This document shows positions 16,731 through 26,117 of a DNA stretch of 54,598 bases, piece by piece. The notes under the pieces were generated by a model. The model made no database searches. It was not told the DNA's origin and saw only the letters and a program-made list of their open reading frames with translations. Both the position numbers and the translations under genes were made by a program. Each line of letters opens with the position of its first letter. Position 1 is the first letter of the stretch. Location: contig JAGONM010000024.1 of the NCBI GenBank assembly GCA_017993055.1, forward strand, positions 1-54,598, written 5' to 3'. Source of the stretch: Armatimonadota bacterium (lineage in GTDB: Bacteria; Armatimonadota; UBA5829; DTJY01).

Positions 16731-17531
16731 ATGAACGAACACGGCGGGCCGAACATCCTCATCACCAACGACGACGGGATTCATGCGGAGGGCATCCTGG
16801 CGCTGAAGCGGGCGCTCGACCCGCTGGGAAACGTGATTGTCGTCGCCCCTGACCGCCCGAGGAGCGCCTCCGGCCACTCCATCACGCTCCACAAGCCTTT
16901 GCGCGTCAACCGCGTGCGGCTGCCCGACGGCTCTGCAGGTTACTCCACGAACGGCACCCCGTCAGACTGCGTGACCCTGGGGATACTCGACATCCTGGAG
17001 GGGCAGGCGGCGCTCGTCGTCTCCGGTGTCAACCGCGGGCCGAACCTGGGGTGGGACCTCACGTACTCCGGGACGGTGTCTGCGGCAATGGAGGGGGCGA
17101 TCATGGGGGTGCCTTCGCTCGCGGTCTCGGTCGCATCCTACGACGAGCATGCGTCGTTCGACTACGCGGCGGAGTTAAGCGCGCATCTGGCTGAGTTGAT
17201 GCTTCGCCATTCGCTTCCGGCCGAGACCCTGCTGAACGTGAACGTGCCGAACCTGCCGCGCGACGAGATTTCGGGTATAGAAGTGACGACGCAGGGGCGC
17301 AGGCGTTACGCGGGGCGGATTGACAAGCGCACCGACCCGCAGGGGCGCACATACTATTGGATCGGCGGGGACGTGGTTCCGGAGGAACTCGAGCCGGGGA
17401 CGGACGGTCGGGCGGTGGCGGACGGCAAGGTATCGGTCACGCCGGTGCACCTGGATCTCACGGGCTACGGCGCACTGGACGAGGTGCGGGCATGGGGCAT
17501 CGAGGCGGACGACGGCCGCGTCGGCGGTTAG
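16731..17531 (+). CDS. surE: 5'/3'-nucleotidase SurE
   Basis: The protein has 266 residues, typical for SurE, a metal-dependent nucleoside monophosphate phosphatase. The metal-binding TNDDG motif holds D14 and D15. It is followed by DRPRSASGHSIT, NGTPSDCVTLG and SGVNRGPNLG, with the metal-binding asparagine in the last. GTVSAAMEGAIMGVPSLAVS is the usual SurE dimer core. In the cell it dephosphorylates nucleotides and polyphosphate under stress. It begins immediately after its extended -10 promoter and heads a run with two amidohydrolase-like genes (46-base gap). Confidence 0.95.
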   Translation: MNEHGGPNILITNDDGIHAEGILALKRALDPLGNVIVVAPDRPRSASGHSITLHKPLRVNRVRLPDGSAGYSTNGTPSDCVTLGILDILEGQAALVVSGVNRGPNLGWDLTYSGTVSAAMEGAIMGVPSLAVSVASYDEHASFDYAAELSAHLAELMLRHSLPAETLLNVNVPNLPRDEISGIEVTTQGRRRYAGRIDKRTDPQGRTYYWIGGDVVPEELEPGTDGRAVADGKVSVTPVHLDLTGYGALDEVRAWGIEADDGRVGG

Positions 17532-17576
17532 CGATCCGGCTCGGATCGCCTGCCGCGGGAAGAAGGGACGAGGGAC

Positions 17577-18302
17577 ATGGAACACCAGATCATTGACGCG
17601 AACACCATCATCGGGGTGCATCCGACGCATCATCTCGACCTGTCCTCGGAGCGGCTGCTCAGGGACATGGAGGCGTACAAGATCGAGATGGGGCTGACGC
17701 TCTCGACGGTCGGGATCTTCAGCGATCACGTGAAGGGGAACGAGGAGACGCTCGAACTGGCGAAGGCGGAGAAGAGGCTCGTGCCGGTGGCGACGGTAAA
17801 CCCGGCGCGCTACTTCGGGACGGGCGAGGACCTGCGAGCGTTGCGCGGGGCGGGCTTTCCGATCTGCAGGCTGTACCCTGACGAGCAGGGGTGGCCGGTT
17901 GACTCGGCGGCGGTCATACACGTGGTGACCCAGCTTGCCGCGCAGAAACTGCCCGTTATGATAAACGCGGAGGGGGCGGGCGACGCGTCGAGGATATCGC
18001 GGCTGATGGCGAACTACCCGGCGCCCGTGATCCTTTGCGGGATCAGCGGCGCGAACCTGAGCGAAGCGCTGGCGCTGTCGGCGTCGCGGAACATCATGGT
18101 GGAGACGCACGAGCTTCACGTGCCCGGCGCGCTGGAGTCGCTGGCGGAGCGGCTGGGGGCGGAGCGCATCGTATTCGGATCGGGTGCGCCGAGGCGTTCG
18201 ATCGCGGCGTCGCTTTATTACGTAATGTATTCCGAGATGTCGGACGAGCAGAAGCAACTCGTGCTCGGGGGGAACATCAAGCGGGTGCTGGAGGCGGCAT
18301 AG
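17577..18302 (+). CDS. Amidohydrolase-related TIM-barrel protein lacking the usual HxH metal motif
   Basis: The protein has 241 residues with overall similarity to amidohydrolase family 2. The N-terminal strand normally carries DxHxHxG; here it reads IIDANTIIGVHPTHH, so the first two metal histidines are missing from their place. Later barrel strands remain recognisable (MINAEG, VETHELHVPG, IVFGSGAP). It may be a non-metal or regulatory member, or use the shifted HPTHH histidines. The ATG follows GAGGGAC. The next gene, a paralog, starts at the base after its stop codon, so the products may form a heteromer. Confidence 0.7.
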   Translation: MEHQIIDANTIIGVHPTHHLDLSSERLLRDMEAYKIEMGLTLSTVGIFSDHVKGNEETLELAKAEKRLVPVATVNPARYFGTGEDLRALRGAGFPICRLYPDEQGWPVDSAAVIHVVTQLAAQKLPVMINAEGAGDASRISRLMANYPAPVILCGISGANLSEALALSASRNIMVETHELHVPGALESLAERLGAERIVFGSGAPRRSIAASLYYVMYSEMSDEQKQLVLGGNIKRVLEAA

Positions 18303-19040
18303 ATGGCGATAGACATCAGGGTAAACTACACGGACACGGACGCAGTGGGGAGGGCCTTCGGCACTGAGGGCCTGGTGAAGGCTATGGACCGCTACAAGAT
18401 CGAGGCGGCGGTGCTCACGTCTCGGCTGGCGGTGGAATGCGACTTCCGGCGGGGCAACGAGGAGCTGCATCAGGTATTGAAGGGCGACGAGCGGCTCTAC
18501 GGGTACTTCGTTGCGAACCCGAACTACCCAGGGGAGACGGTGGAGATGATGCGGGAGCGCATGAACTCGCCTAAGTTCCTGGCGGCGGCGCTCTACTTCG
18601 GCTCGACGAAACCTTACCCGAACGCGGAGGACTTCGACGAGATACTGAACGGCTTCAGGCGGTTCGGCAAGCCGGGATTCATCCACACGACGGACCAGCA
18701 GTCGGTGGATGCGGCGGAGGAGATCGCGCAGGCGTTCCCCGGGATACAATTCATTCTCGGCGGGATGGGCGGGGCGGACTGGAAACGGGCGGTGAACGCG
18801 GCCGACCGAAGGGTGAACATCTTCCTGGAGACTTCCGGGTCGTACGATGCGGAGAAGATCGCCTATGCGGTGGAGAAGGTGGGAGCGCATCGGATACTCT
18901 TCGGCAGCGACCAGCCGTTCGCGGACCCGGCGGCGATGCTGGCGCTCATAAAGAGCAGCGGCATCAGCGAGGAGTCCATGGCGAAGATCGCCGGGCAGAA
19001 CGCGCGGAGCGTTTTTGAGGAGATGGGGAACAAGGGTTAG
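18303..19040 (+). CDS. Amidohydrolase-related TIM-barrel protein, paralog of the upstream gene
   Basis: The protein has 245 residues with the same layout as the preceding gene. The N-terminal strand is IDIRVNYTDTDAVG, where the DxHxH motif has become DIRVN, so the metal histidines are absent. The C-terminal ILFGSDQPFADP segment keeps the aspartate typical of family 2 amidohydrolases, and FIHTTDQQSVD and FLETSGSYD mark the other barrel strands. It is translationally coupled to the upstream paralog (TAGATG). Either the pair works together with divided active-site residues or both are degenerate binding proteins; this is inference. Confidence 0.7.
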   Translation: MAIDIRVNYTDTDAVGRAFGTEGLVKAMDRYKIEAAVLTSRLAVECDFRRGNEELHQVLKGDERLYGYFVANPNYPGETVEMMRERMNSPKFLAAALYFGSTKPYPNAEDFDEILNGFRRFGKPGFIHTTDQQSVDAAEEIAQAFPGIQFILGGMGGADWKRAVNAADRRVNIFLETSGSYDAEKIAYAVEKVGAHRILFGSDQPFADPAAMLALIKSSGISEESMAKIAGQNARSVFEEMGNKG

Positions 19041-19106
19041 GACTTCATCCTCGTCCATCCTTCTCTTCCTCGGACCGACACGCAACTTGCGGAGGGAGCG
19101 TCAAAG

Positions 19107-21875
19107 GTGAACAAGTTCCTGGCGATCGTCGTGCTCTTGGTTCTGCTCGTCGTCCCCTCGGCGGGGGAGAACCTCCGCATTCTCGCACAGTGGGAGTTCA
19201 CCGAGGCGGGGAACTTCGGCGGCTGGGCGCCTGGGAACGGCATCGAAGGCGCGGAGGTCCGTGACGGGTGCCTGGTGGGGAAGACCGTTTGGCGCGATCC
19301 CCTGATTACCGGGCCGTCGGTGAGCCTCCCCGCGAAGCCTAGCCAGTACGTTGAAATACGGATGAAGTCCTCGGCGGACGGGTGGGGGGAGCTCTTCTAC
19401 ACGAACACCACGGAGCAGCCTTACGGCGGCTTCCGCCCGGAGAAGATGCAGCGCATCGAGTATAAGGCGGGCGACTTCCGCGTCTACCGCATCTACCCCT
19501 TCTGGCAGAGCGAGAAGCTGATCCTTCGGCTGCGCCTTGATCCACCGGAGGACGCGGACTTTGCGCTCGACTACATCAGGGTTATAGAGGTTGATTCGGG
19601 CCTGACGACGCGCGCATTCTTCGACTTCACGAGACTCGATCAGAGGTGGGTATCTCATCAGCCCTACGGCTCGATCGACGATGAGTGGATGCTGCTCGGC
19701 GGTGATGAGGAGATCGTGCTCTTCTCGCCGAGACTCGACTTCGACGCGGAGGACTGCTCCTGGCTCTCACTGCAGGCGCAGTTCTTCGGGGTCGAGCACG
19801 TCACGCTCCAGTGGGTGACCGACGACCTCCCTGGAGTGCAGTCGCTGGTCATCCGCCCTGGGGAATATCGGTCCCTGCGGGTATACAACATCCGGGCGGA
19901 GGAGATTCCCGAGTGGACGGGGCGCATCCGCCGGTTCGTGCTAAGAGTCCCGCCCTGTGAAGGCAAGGGGATCTCCGTCGGCTTCGTGGGCGCATCTGAC
20001 AAGCCGATGGGACCCGCGCAGATCGAGGTGACGCGCTTCGGTGCCCGGGACGCGATCAACCGCATGGGTAAGACCGCTGTCGTGCAGGCGATGCTGACGA
20101 ACAGTGGCGGGGAGACGGCGCGTGAAGTCGAGGCGACCCTGCGCCTGCCTGAGAGGGGAGTTCAACTCGTCCTGTCGCCGGACTCCGCGCACGCGACGAT
20201 AGAAGGTTCGGCGCGGCAAAAGATCGCACGCCTGGGTGCGGGAGAAACCCGGGCGCTGGAATGGGAAGTGAATGCGCGAGGGGAGGGCGAGCTTCGGGCG
20301 CGGATTCACGTTACTGCGGCGAACGCGGGAGTGACCTCGGACGAGGCGGTCCTCCGCTGGCATCCGGCGGTCCACGTCCAGAACGCATCGTACGTCCCTG
20401 AGCCGAAGCCGGTTCGCGGAGAGTTCGAGGTGGGCGTGTACTACTATCCGGGGTGGCCGAGCTACACGAAATGGAGCGTGCTAGATGACTTCCCGGAGCG
20501 GCGCCCGATCCTGGGGTATTACCATGAAGGCGACCCTGAAGTCGCAGATTGGCACATCAAGTGGATGCTGGAGCACGGGATTACTTTCATCATTTATGAC
20601 TGGTACTGGTCGGCGGGCTCGCGCCATCTCGAGCACGCGATTCACGAAGGGCTGTTCAACGCGAGATATCGAGAAGTGATTAAGTTCTGCCTCCTGTGGG
20701 CAAACCACAATCCGGAAGGAACCTCCTCGGCGGAGGACATGGTCAATGTGACCAACTACTGGCTGGACAACTACTTCCTCCTCGAGAACTACGTGAAAGT
20801 TGACGGGAAGCCCGTCGTGGTGATCTTCTCGCCCCTTCGCCTGACGGACGACATGGGTGTCGAAGGAGTCAGGGCGGCATTCGAGAAGTCGCGTCAGATG
20901 GCAAGGGCGTGCGGCCTCGAAGGCATTTACTTCGTAGCCTGCTCATATCCGGGGCGCGGCGGACTCGAAGTGCTGGAGAGGGAAGGCTACGATGCGGTAT
21001 CCGGGTACAACTACCCGAGCGCCGGCGACAACGGGCAGCTTGTGGCTCCGTATGCGGACATGGTGAGCGGTTACTCGGAGTTCTGGAAGTCTATCCAGGA
21101 CAATACGTCGCTTAGATACATCCCGGTGACGGAGCCGGGCTGGGATGCGCGGCCCTGGCACGGACCGGACACGCGTGTTCGCACGGGGAAGTCGCCGGTG
21201 CTGTTCGAGCGGATGCTTCGGAACGCCAAAGGGTTTGTTGAGGAACGCAGTCCCGATGCTCGGGAGAAGATCGTGATCATCGAGGCGTGGAACGAGTTTG
21301 GCGAAGGCGACTACATCGAACCGCATCAGGAGTGGGCTTTTGAATACTTGGACGCGGTGCGGGCAGTCTTTGCACAGGCCGACGAACCGCACGAAGATAT
21401 CATTCCGTCGGACGTAGGACTCGGACCGTATGACCTGCGAAAACCACTTCCCGTCACCTCCTGGCAGTTCGACGATCCGAAGCACGCAGGGTGGGATGCT
21501 ACTCAGCATCTGGGGGAATCACGCGTCGAGGATGGAATCCTCCGGGCGGTTTCCACCGGACCCGACCCGGCACTCTACGGCGAGCTTACGGAACTCGACT
21601 CCCGTAGGTTCGGCATAGTCGAGGTCGGGATGCGGGTAGACAAGGGAAGAACGGGCCAGCTATTCTGGGCCCAGCGTGCCAGGGGGTTTAGCGAAGCCTT
21701 GAGCCTCAAGTTCGACCTGAGCGCGGACGGCGAGTTCCATGTATACAGACTCGATGTCGGGTCAGTAGCCACGTGGAAAGGGGAGATCAACCGTTTGAGG
21801 CTCGATCCGACGGATGAGCAGGGAGCGCGCGTTGAAGTGGACTACTTGAGCATGGTCGAGGGAAGGAATCAATGA
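19107..21875 (+). CDS. Secreted GH99/WbsX-like enzyme with flanking beta-sandwich domains
   Basis: The protein has 922 residues, with signal peptide NKFLAIVVLLVLLVVPSAG. The N-terminal ~300 residues look like two carbohydrate-binding-like beta-sandwiches. An Ig-like segment follows (about 310-420), then a WbsX/GH99-like TIM barrel (about 440-760). The barrel starts GVYYYPGW, then ITFIIYDWYW, KPVVVIFSP, DAVSGYNYP and VIIEAWNEFGEGDYIEP, where the EAWNE acidic residues are typical catalytic candidates. A last beta domain ends the chain. Enzymes of this type act on mannan-like or cell-surface glycans. The start is GTG with GGAGGGAG eight bases upstream. The stop codon overlaps the next start (ATGA). 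Confidence 0.8.
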   Translation: MNKFLAIVVLLVLLVVPSAGENLRILAQWEFTEAGNFGGWAPGNGIEGAEVRDGCLVGKTVWRDPLITGPSVSLPAKPSQYVEIRMKSSADGWGELFYTNTTEQPYGGFRPEKMQRIEYKAGDFRVYRIYPFWQSEKLILRLRLDPPEDADFALDYIRVIEVDSGLTTRAFFDFTRLDQRWVSHQPYGSIDDEWMLLGGDEEIVLFSPRLDFDAEDCSWLSLQAQFFGVEHVTLQWVTDDLPGVQSLVIRPGEYRSLRVYNIRAEEIPEWTGRIRRFVLRVPPCEGKGISVGFVGASDKPMGPAQIEVTRFGARDAINRMGKTAVVQAMLTNSGGETAREVEATLRLPERGVQLVLSPDSAHATIEGSARQKIARLGAGETRALEWEVNARGEGELRARIHVTAANAGVTSDEAVLRWHPAVHVQNASYVPEPKPVRGEFEVGVYYYPGWPSYTKWSVLDDFPERRPILGYYHEGDPEVADWHIKWMLEHGITFIIYDWYWSAGSRHLEHAIHEGLFNARYREVIKFCLLWANHNPEGTSSAEDMVNVTNYWLDNYFLLENYVKVDGKPVVVIFSPLRLTDDMGVEGVRAAFEKSRQMARACGLEGIYFVACSYPGRGGLEVLEREGYDAVSGYNYPSAGDNGQLVAPYADMVSGYSEFWKSIQDNTSLRYIPVTEPGWDARPWHGPDTRVRTGKSPVLFERMLRNAKGFVEERSPDAREKIVIIEAWNEFGEGDYIEPHQEWAFEYLDAVRAVFAQADEPHEDIIPSDVGLGPYDLRKPLPVTSWQFDDPKHAGWDATQHLGESRVEDGILRAVSTGPDPALYGELTELDSRRFGIVEVGMRVDKGRTGQLFWAQRARGFSEALSLKFDLSADGEFHVYRLDVGSVATWKGEINRLRLDPTDEQGARVEVDYLSMVEGRNQ

Positions 21876-23002
21876 GCGATATGAGAGAGTTTCCAAGATT
21901 CTGCGTCCTGGGCGCCGGCCACGGCGGCACCGCCATGGCGGCGCATCTTTCATTGATGAGCTTCAGTGTGAGCCTTTATAACAGGAACCCTGAAAGGTTG
22001 GGTCCCATACAGGCCCAGGGAGGAATCGAACTAATCGCAGACGGCGGCGATCTCCCCAGGGGGATGGCCAAGATCGACGTGGTCTCGGACAACATCGAGG
22101 AGGCTTTGAAGGGTGCCGATGTGTTGATGGTCGTGGTGCCCGCGACAGGGCATTCTTTCATGGCGGAGCAGATGGCGCCGCATCTCGTCGATGGACAGAT
22201 GATCGTGCTGCACCCCGGGCGCACCGGTGGTGCGTTGGAGGTCCACAGCATCCTCCGCGAGCACGAGGTGACCGCAGATGTCATCGTGGCCGAGGCACAG
22301 ACCTTCATCTATGCGGCGCGGTCGATGAACCCGGGGCAGACGAAGATATTCCGCGTAAAGAACAACATTCCCATCGCGGCGATCCCGGCGCATCGTACAC
22401 CGGAGGTCATCAAGGCGCTAAGGCACGCGTATCCTCAATTCGTGCCCGGCGACAACGTGATGAAGACTAGCCTGGACAACATCGGAGCGATCTTCCACCC
22501 CGCGGTGACAGTGCTCAACGGTGCGCGGATCGAGAGCACTCACGGCGATTTCGACTACTACACCGAGGGCATTACCCCGACCATGTCGCTGATCCTGGAG
22601 GACATGGACCGGGAGCGAGTCGCAGTCGCGGAGGCGCTTGGCTTCCGTTGTATGAGCGCGCGGGAGTGGCTGTACGTAGCCTACGATGCGGCAGGCCCGA
22701 CTCTCTACGAAGCTATGCGGGCTAACCGCGGCTACGACGGCATCAAGGCACCCAAGACGCTATATACTCGGTACATCAGCGAGGACATCCCGATGAGCCT
22801 CGTACCGATAGCATCGATCGGCGATATGGTCGGAGTGCCGACACCGACTACCAAGGCTATCATACATCTGGGCTCACTGCTGCACCAGTGCGACTACTGG
22901 GCGCAGGGCCGCACGGCCGAGCGCCTCGGGCTTAGCGGGCTCACTCTCAAACAGGTGCGGCGGTTGGTGCTGGAGGGTGAACTCACGGAAGGTCCCGCAT
23001 GA
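21872..23002 (+). CDS. NAD(P)-dependent octopine/nopaline (opine) dehydrogenase-like protein
   Basis: The protein has 376 residues. The Rossmann motif VLGAGHGGTAMAAHL (GxGxxG at residues 14-19) binds NAD(P). The C-terminal helical domain, with a histidine in IGAIFHPAVTVLNGARIE, resembles the octopine/nopaline dehydrogenase catalytic domain. Family members reductively join an amino acid to a 2-oxo acid or run the reverse reaction. Here its partners are a B12-binding mutase-like protein and a sugar kinase, so the true substrate is likely different and not known. The start overlaps the upstream stop by four bases and its stop overlaps the next start, so it belongs to one operon from about 19.1 to 26.1 kb. 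Confidence 0.8.
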   Translation: MSDMREFPRFCVLGAGHGGTAMAAHLSLMSFSVSLYNRNPERLGPIQAQGGIELIADGGDLPRGMAKIDVVSDNIEEALKGADVLMVVVPATGHSFMAEQMAPHLVDGQMIVLHPGRTGGALEVHSILREHEVTADVIVAEAQTFIYAARSMNPGQTKIFRVKNNIPIAAIPAHRTPEVIKALRHAYPQFVPGDNVMKTSLDNIGAIFHPAVTVLNGARIESTHGDFDYYTEGITPTMSLILEDMDRERVAVAEALGFRCMSAREWLYVAYDAAGPTLYEAMRANRGYDGIKAPKTLYTRYISEDIPMSLVPIASIGDMVGVPTPTTKAIIHLGSLLHQCDYWAQGRTAERLGLSGLTLKQVRRLVLEGELTEGPA

Positions 23003-24672
23003 GCAAGAAGCTGATCGCTGGGGCGCTCGGCAACTGTGTCCACGTTGCTGGCGTCGTGAACTTCCTCCGCTTGGCGGAGAGCATCGGTTGGGAGACGGTC
23101 TTTCTCGGGCCGGCTGTCTCAGTTGAGAGATTCGCTCAGGCGATAGAGGAGCATCGCCCGGACGTGGCGGGCGTCAGCTTTCGGCTGACCCCTGAGGTGG
23201 CGTCCGGGCTCTTCGCTGAGTTCAAGGACCACCTTGTTAAGAGGAACCTCCAGGGGACGAGGCTCGTCTTCGGCGGCACTCCCCCCGTTTGCCGGATTGC
23301 CAAGGCGTCCGGCATCTTCGAGAGAGCGTTCGACGGTTTGGAACTTCCCGAAGAGGTCATCGGGTACCTCAAAGGAAGCGACCTGTCCGACGATCAGGAG
23401 GACTTCGGCTCGACGCAGATAGAGCGTCTGGACAAGAAGAAACCCTATCCTCTGTTGCGGCACCACTTCGGCAGACCGACTATGGAACAGACGGTCGAAG
23501 GCATCCGCAAGATTGCGGAGTCCCGCACAGTAGATGTCATTTCAATAGGACCGGACCAGAATGCGCAGGAGAGCTTCTTTCGGCCTGAGGAAATGGATCC
23601 GACGCTGGACGGAGCAGGAGGTGTTCCGATCCGGTCGGCGGATGACCTGAGGGCAATCTACGAGGCGTCCCGGTGCGGGAACTTCCCACTCCTTCGCATC
23701 TACAGCGGGACCCGCGACTTGATCAAATGGGCTGAACTTGCGCTGGAAACCATAAACAACGCATGGGCCGCGATCCCTCTCTGCTGGTACAGCACGCTTG
23801 ACGGACGCTCGCCTCGCAGCCCTGAGGAGGCCATACGCGAGAACCAGGAGGCGATGGCCTGGTATGCCGAGCGAGGAATTCCTGTCGAGGTCAATGAGTC
23901 TCACCACTGGAGCCTTCGCGATGCCCACGACGCACTGGCTGTCGCGATGGCCTACCTGGCCGCCTACAACGCGAAAGCGATGGGGGTCGCGTATTACATC
24001 GCGCAGTATATGTTCAACACGCCGCCCAATACCGGTGGGGCCATGGACCTGGCAAAGATGCTCGCGAAAGCTGAGTTGATCGAGTCTCTTCACGACGATG
24101 GGTTCCGTTCGATGCGCCAGGTTCGCGCTGGTCTCACGAGTCTCTCCCCGGATATGGACACTGCAAAGGGGCAGCTCGCGGCGTCCGCGGTCCTCGCGCT
24201 CGGCATCAAGCCGCACATCATGCATGTCGTGGGCTTCTCGGAGGGAGATCATGTTGCGACTGCAGATGACGTCATCGAAAGCTGCAAGATCGTAAGGGGT
24301 GTGCTCAAGAACTGCCTGTTCGGTATGCCCGAGGGGGCTCTGGATCCACACGTCGTTGAGCGGAGGGATCAACTGAAGCAGGAGGCGATGCAGATTGTGG
24401 AAGCTATTCGCGCGGCAGGAAAAGGCTGCGGTGCGGATGCACTCACGTCGCCAGAGAATCTTGCGATGGTGATAAGATCTGGCATCCTGGACGCGCCCCA
24501 CCTGAAGGGCAACAAGTTCGCCGCCGGCCTCTTGGAGACTCGAATGATCGACGGAGCCGTATATGCAGTCGAGCCTGGCACCGATCGCATTCTGAGTGAG
24601 AGGGATCGTCTTCACGCGCTCTTGCCGCCTGATCCGAACAAGGCTTCCTTGCGAGGTACTTCATGTACGTAG
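22999..24672 (+). CDS. B12-binding domain fused to a mutase-like TIM barrel
   Basis: The protein has 557 residues. Residues 1-100 form a cobalamin-binding Rossmann domain with CVHVAG (H15, the base-off axial ligand), SFRL (S60-L63) and FGG (92-93). This corresponds to the DxHxxG...SxL...GG signature with the aspartate replaced by cysteine. Residues about 130-520 look like the large barrel of glutamate-mutase E or related carbon-skeleton mutases (DVISIGPDQNAQES, CWYSTLDGRSPRSP, VNESHHWSLRDAHD). Known glutamate mutases keep these parts on separate chains with the B12 part apart, so the N-terminal fusion is noteworthy. The reaction is unknown; rearrangement of an amino or sugar acid is inference. 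It overlaps both neighbours. Confidence 0.7.
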   Translation: MSKKLIAGALGNCVHVAGVVNFLRLAESIGWETVFLGPAVSVERFAQAIEEHRPDVAGVSFRLTPEVASGLFAEFKDHLVKRNLQGTRLVFGGTPPVCRIAKASGIFERAFDGLELPEEVIGYLKGSDLSDDQEDFGSTQIERLDKKKPYPLLRHHFGRPTMEQTVEGIRKIAESRTVDVISIGPDQNAQESFFRPEEMDPTLDGAGGVPIRSADDLRAIYEASRCGNFPLLRIYSGTRDLIKWAELALETINNAWAAIPLCWYSTLDGRSPRSPEEAIRENQEAMAWYAERGIPVEVNESHHWSLRDAHDALAVAMAYLAAYNAKAMGVAYYIAQYMFNTPPNTGGAMDLAKMLAKAELIESLHDDGFRSMRQVRAGLTSLSPDMDTAKGQLAASAVLALGIKPHIMHVVGFSEGDHVATADDVIESCKIVRGVLKNCLFGMPEGALDPHVVERRDQLKQEAMQIVEAIRAAGKGCGADALTSPENLAMVIRSGILDAPHLKGNKFAAGLLETRMIDGAVYAVEPGTDRILSERDRLHALLPPDPNKASLRGTSCT

Positions 24673-26117
24673 CGGGCATAGATGTAGGGACACAGGGAGT
24701 CCGAGTGGTCGTATGTGACGCGAACGGGGACGTTGCGGCGCAGGTGTCCCGCAGGTTTGCGGTCCCGGATCAGGTCGAACTTTTGCCCCCCGGATGGTCG
24801 GAGCAGAACCCGACGGATTGGTGGGAAGCCTGCAGAGAGAGCCTGCAGGATATCACGGGTCAACTGCACGAGAAGGGCTTCTCAGCGAAGGATATCTACG
24901 CTGTCGCTGTGGACTCGACTTCGGGGACGCTGGTCGCGGTTGACTCCGCCTGCAGGCCGCTTCGCGCCGCGATCATGTACAATGACACCCGCGCGGCTTC
25001 CGAGGCACTAGAGTGTAACTCCGCGGGAGCCGACCTGACCGAGCGGATGGGATACTCGTTCTCGAGTGGATTCACGTTGCCTAAGATCGTCTGGGTGCGC
25101 CGCAACGAACCCGAGATCTTCGAGAAGGCTGTCTTCATCCACGCCGCAGACTATATAGTTGGCATGATGACCGGAAGTGCGGGCATCTCTGATACCTCAA
25201 ATGCGCTGAAGACGGGATACGATCTGTTGGAAGGCCGATGGCCGCCGTTCCTGGAGTCGGCACTGGGTATTCCGTCAGGCAAGCTGCCGGAGGTAGTGAA
25301 GCCGGGCACGGTGATCGGAGAGGTGAGCACTGAGTGTTCGAGAAGCACTGGTCTCTTCGAAGGAACGCCCGTAGTGGCGGGAGTGACCGATGGTACGGCT
25401 GGATTCTTCGCATCAGGGGCTGTGAAGGTCGGCGATTGGAGCAGTACGCTCGGGACTACGCTGGTGATTCGGGGGGTGTCCAGCAACTTGATCAAGGACG
25501 CACAGGGGCGGATATACTGCCATGCGCACCCCGAGGGCTCGTGGCTCCCTGGAGGCGCGAGCAACTCCGGGGCCGAGTGCCTTGAGAAACTGTTCCATGG
25601 ACGGAATCTATCCGAGCTGAATGCGTATGTCCCTCAGTATTCGCCTACCGCGCTGCTGGTCTACCCCCTCGTTCGCAGAGGAGAGCGCCTTCCGTTCGTC
25701 AATCCGGAAGCCGAAGGCTTCATCATCGGGGAGCCGCGAGACAGTCGGGAGCTGTACGCGGGCTACCTAGAGGGTGTGGCGTACGTGGAACGCTGGTGTT
25801 ATGAGCTGCTTGCGGACCTGGGGGCGGAGGTCGGTGACACTGTCTACGCGACGGGAGGCGGCGCCCGCAGCCCGGAATGGCTGCAGGTTCGGGCTGACCT
25901 TCTTCAGAAGCGAATGGTGCGCCCGGTCTCGACAGAATGCGCAATCGGCGCCGCCGTCGTGGCGGCCTCGAGGACACTCTACGACGGCCTTGAATCGGCG
26001 GTCGTCGGCATGGCTCGGCCCGGAATGGAAGTGGAGCCGGATCCCAGGCGTCGAGACATCTACGAGCAGTGCTACCGCGCCTTCCGCGGCGCATGCAGCC
26101 ACAAGGGTTACGAGTAG
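24663..26117 (+). CDS. FGGY-family carbohydrate kinase, xylulokinase-like
   Basis: The protein has 484 residues, typical for FGGY kinases. The phosphate-1 motif is IDVGTQGVRVVV at the N-terminus, followed by VAVDSTSGTLVAVD and the YNDTRA substrate loop. Further on are GVTDGTAGFFASGAVKVGDWSSTLGTT and ATGGGARSPEWLQVRADLL, the second nucleotide-binding element. It phosphorylates a sugar or polyol with ATP. The catalytic aspartate is in GVTDGT. The start codon lies inside the end of the upstream B12 gene (10-base overlap), which ties the two products to one pathway. The natural substrate cannot be told from the sequence. Confidence 0.88.
   Translation: MYVAGIDVGTQGVRVVVCDANGDVAAQVSRRFAVPDQVELLPPGWSEQNPTDWWEACRESLQDITGQLHEKGFSAKDIYAVAVDSTSGTLVAVDSACRPLRAAIMYNDTRAASEALECNSAGADLTERMGYSFSSGFTLPKIVWVRRNEPEIFEKAVFIHAADYIVGMMTGSAGISDTSNALKTGYDLLEGRWPPFLESALGIPSGKLPEVVKPGTVIGEVSTECSRSTGLFEGTPVVAGVTDGTAGFFASGAVKVGDWSSTLGTTLVIRGVSSNLIKDAQGRIYCHAHPEGSWLPGGASNSGAECLEKLFHGRNLSELNAYVPQYSPTALLVYPLVRRGERLPFVNPEAEGFIIGEPRDSRELYAGYLEGVAYVERWCYELLADLGAEVGDTVYATGGGARSPEWLQVRADLLQKRMVRPVSTECAIGAAVVAASRTLYDGLESAVVGMARPGMEVEPDPRRRDIYEQCYRAFRGACSHKGYE

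Noticed and set aside
16406-16852. Open frames on both strands over the 21-bp array
   Set aside because: No ribosome site, overlap with surE, and openness explained by the 21-bp period.
17175-19085. 636-codon minus-strand open frame opposite the amidohydrolase-like genes
   Set aside because: Its product is an arginine/histidine-rich string without motifs; the plus-strand genes have ribosome sites, coupling and recognisable folds.
22900-23000. Cobalamin riboswitch before the B12-binding gene
   Set aside because: The gene overlaps its upstream neighbour, leaving no leader, and no B12-box-like sequence is seen.
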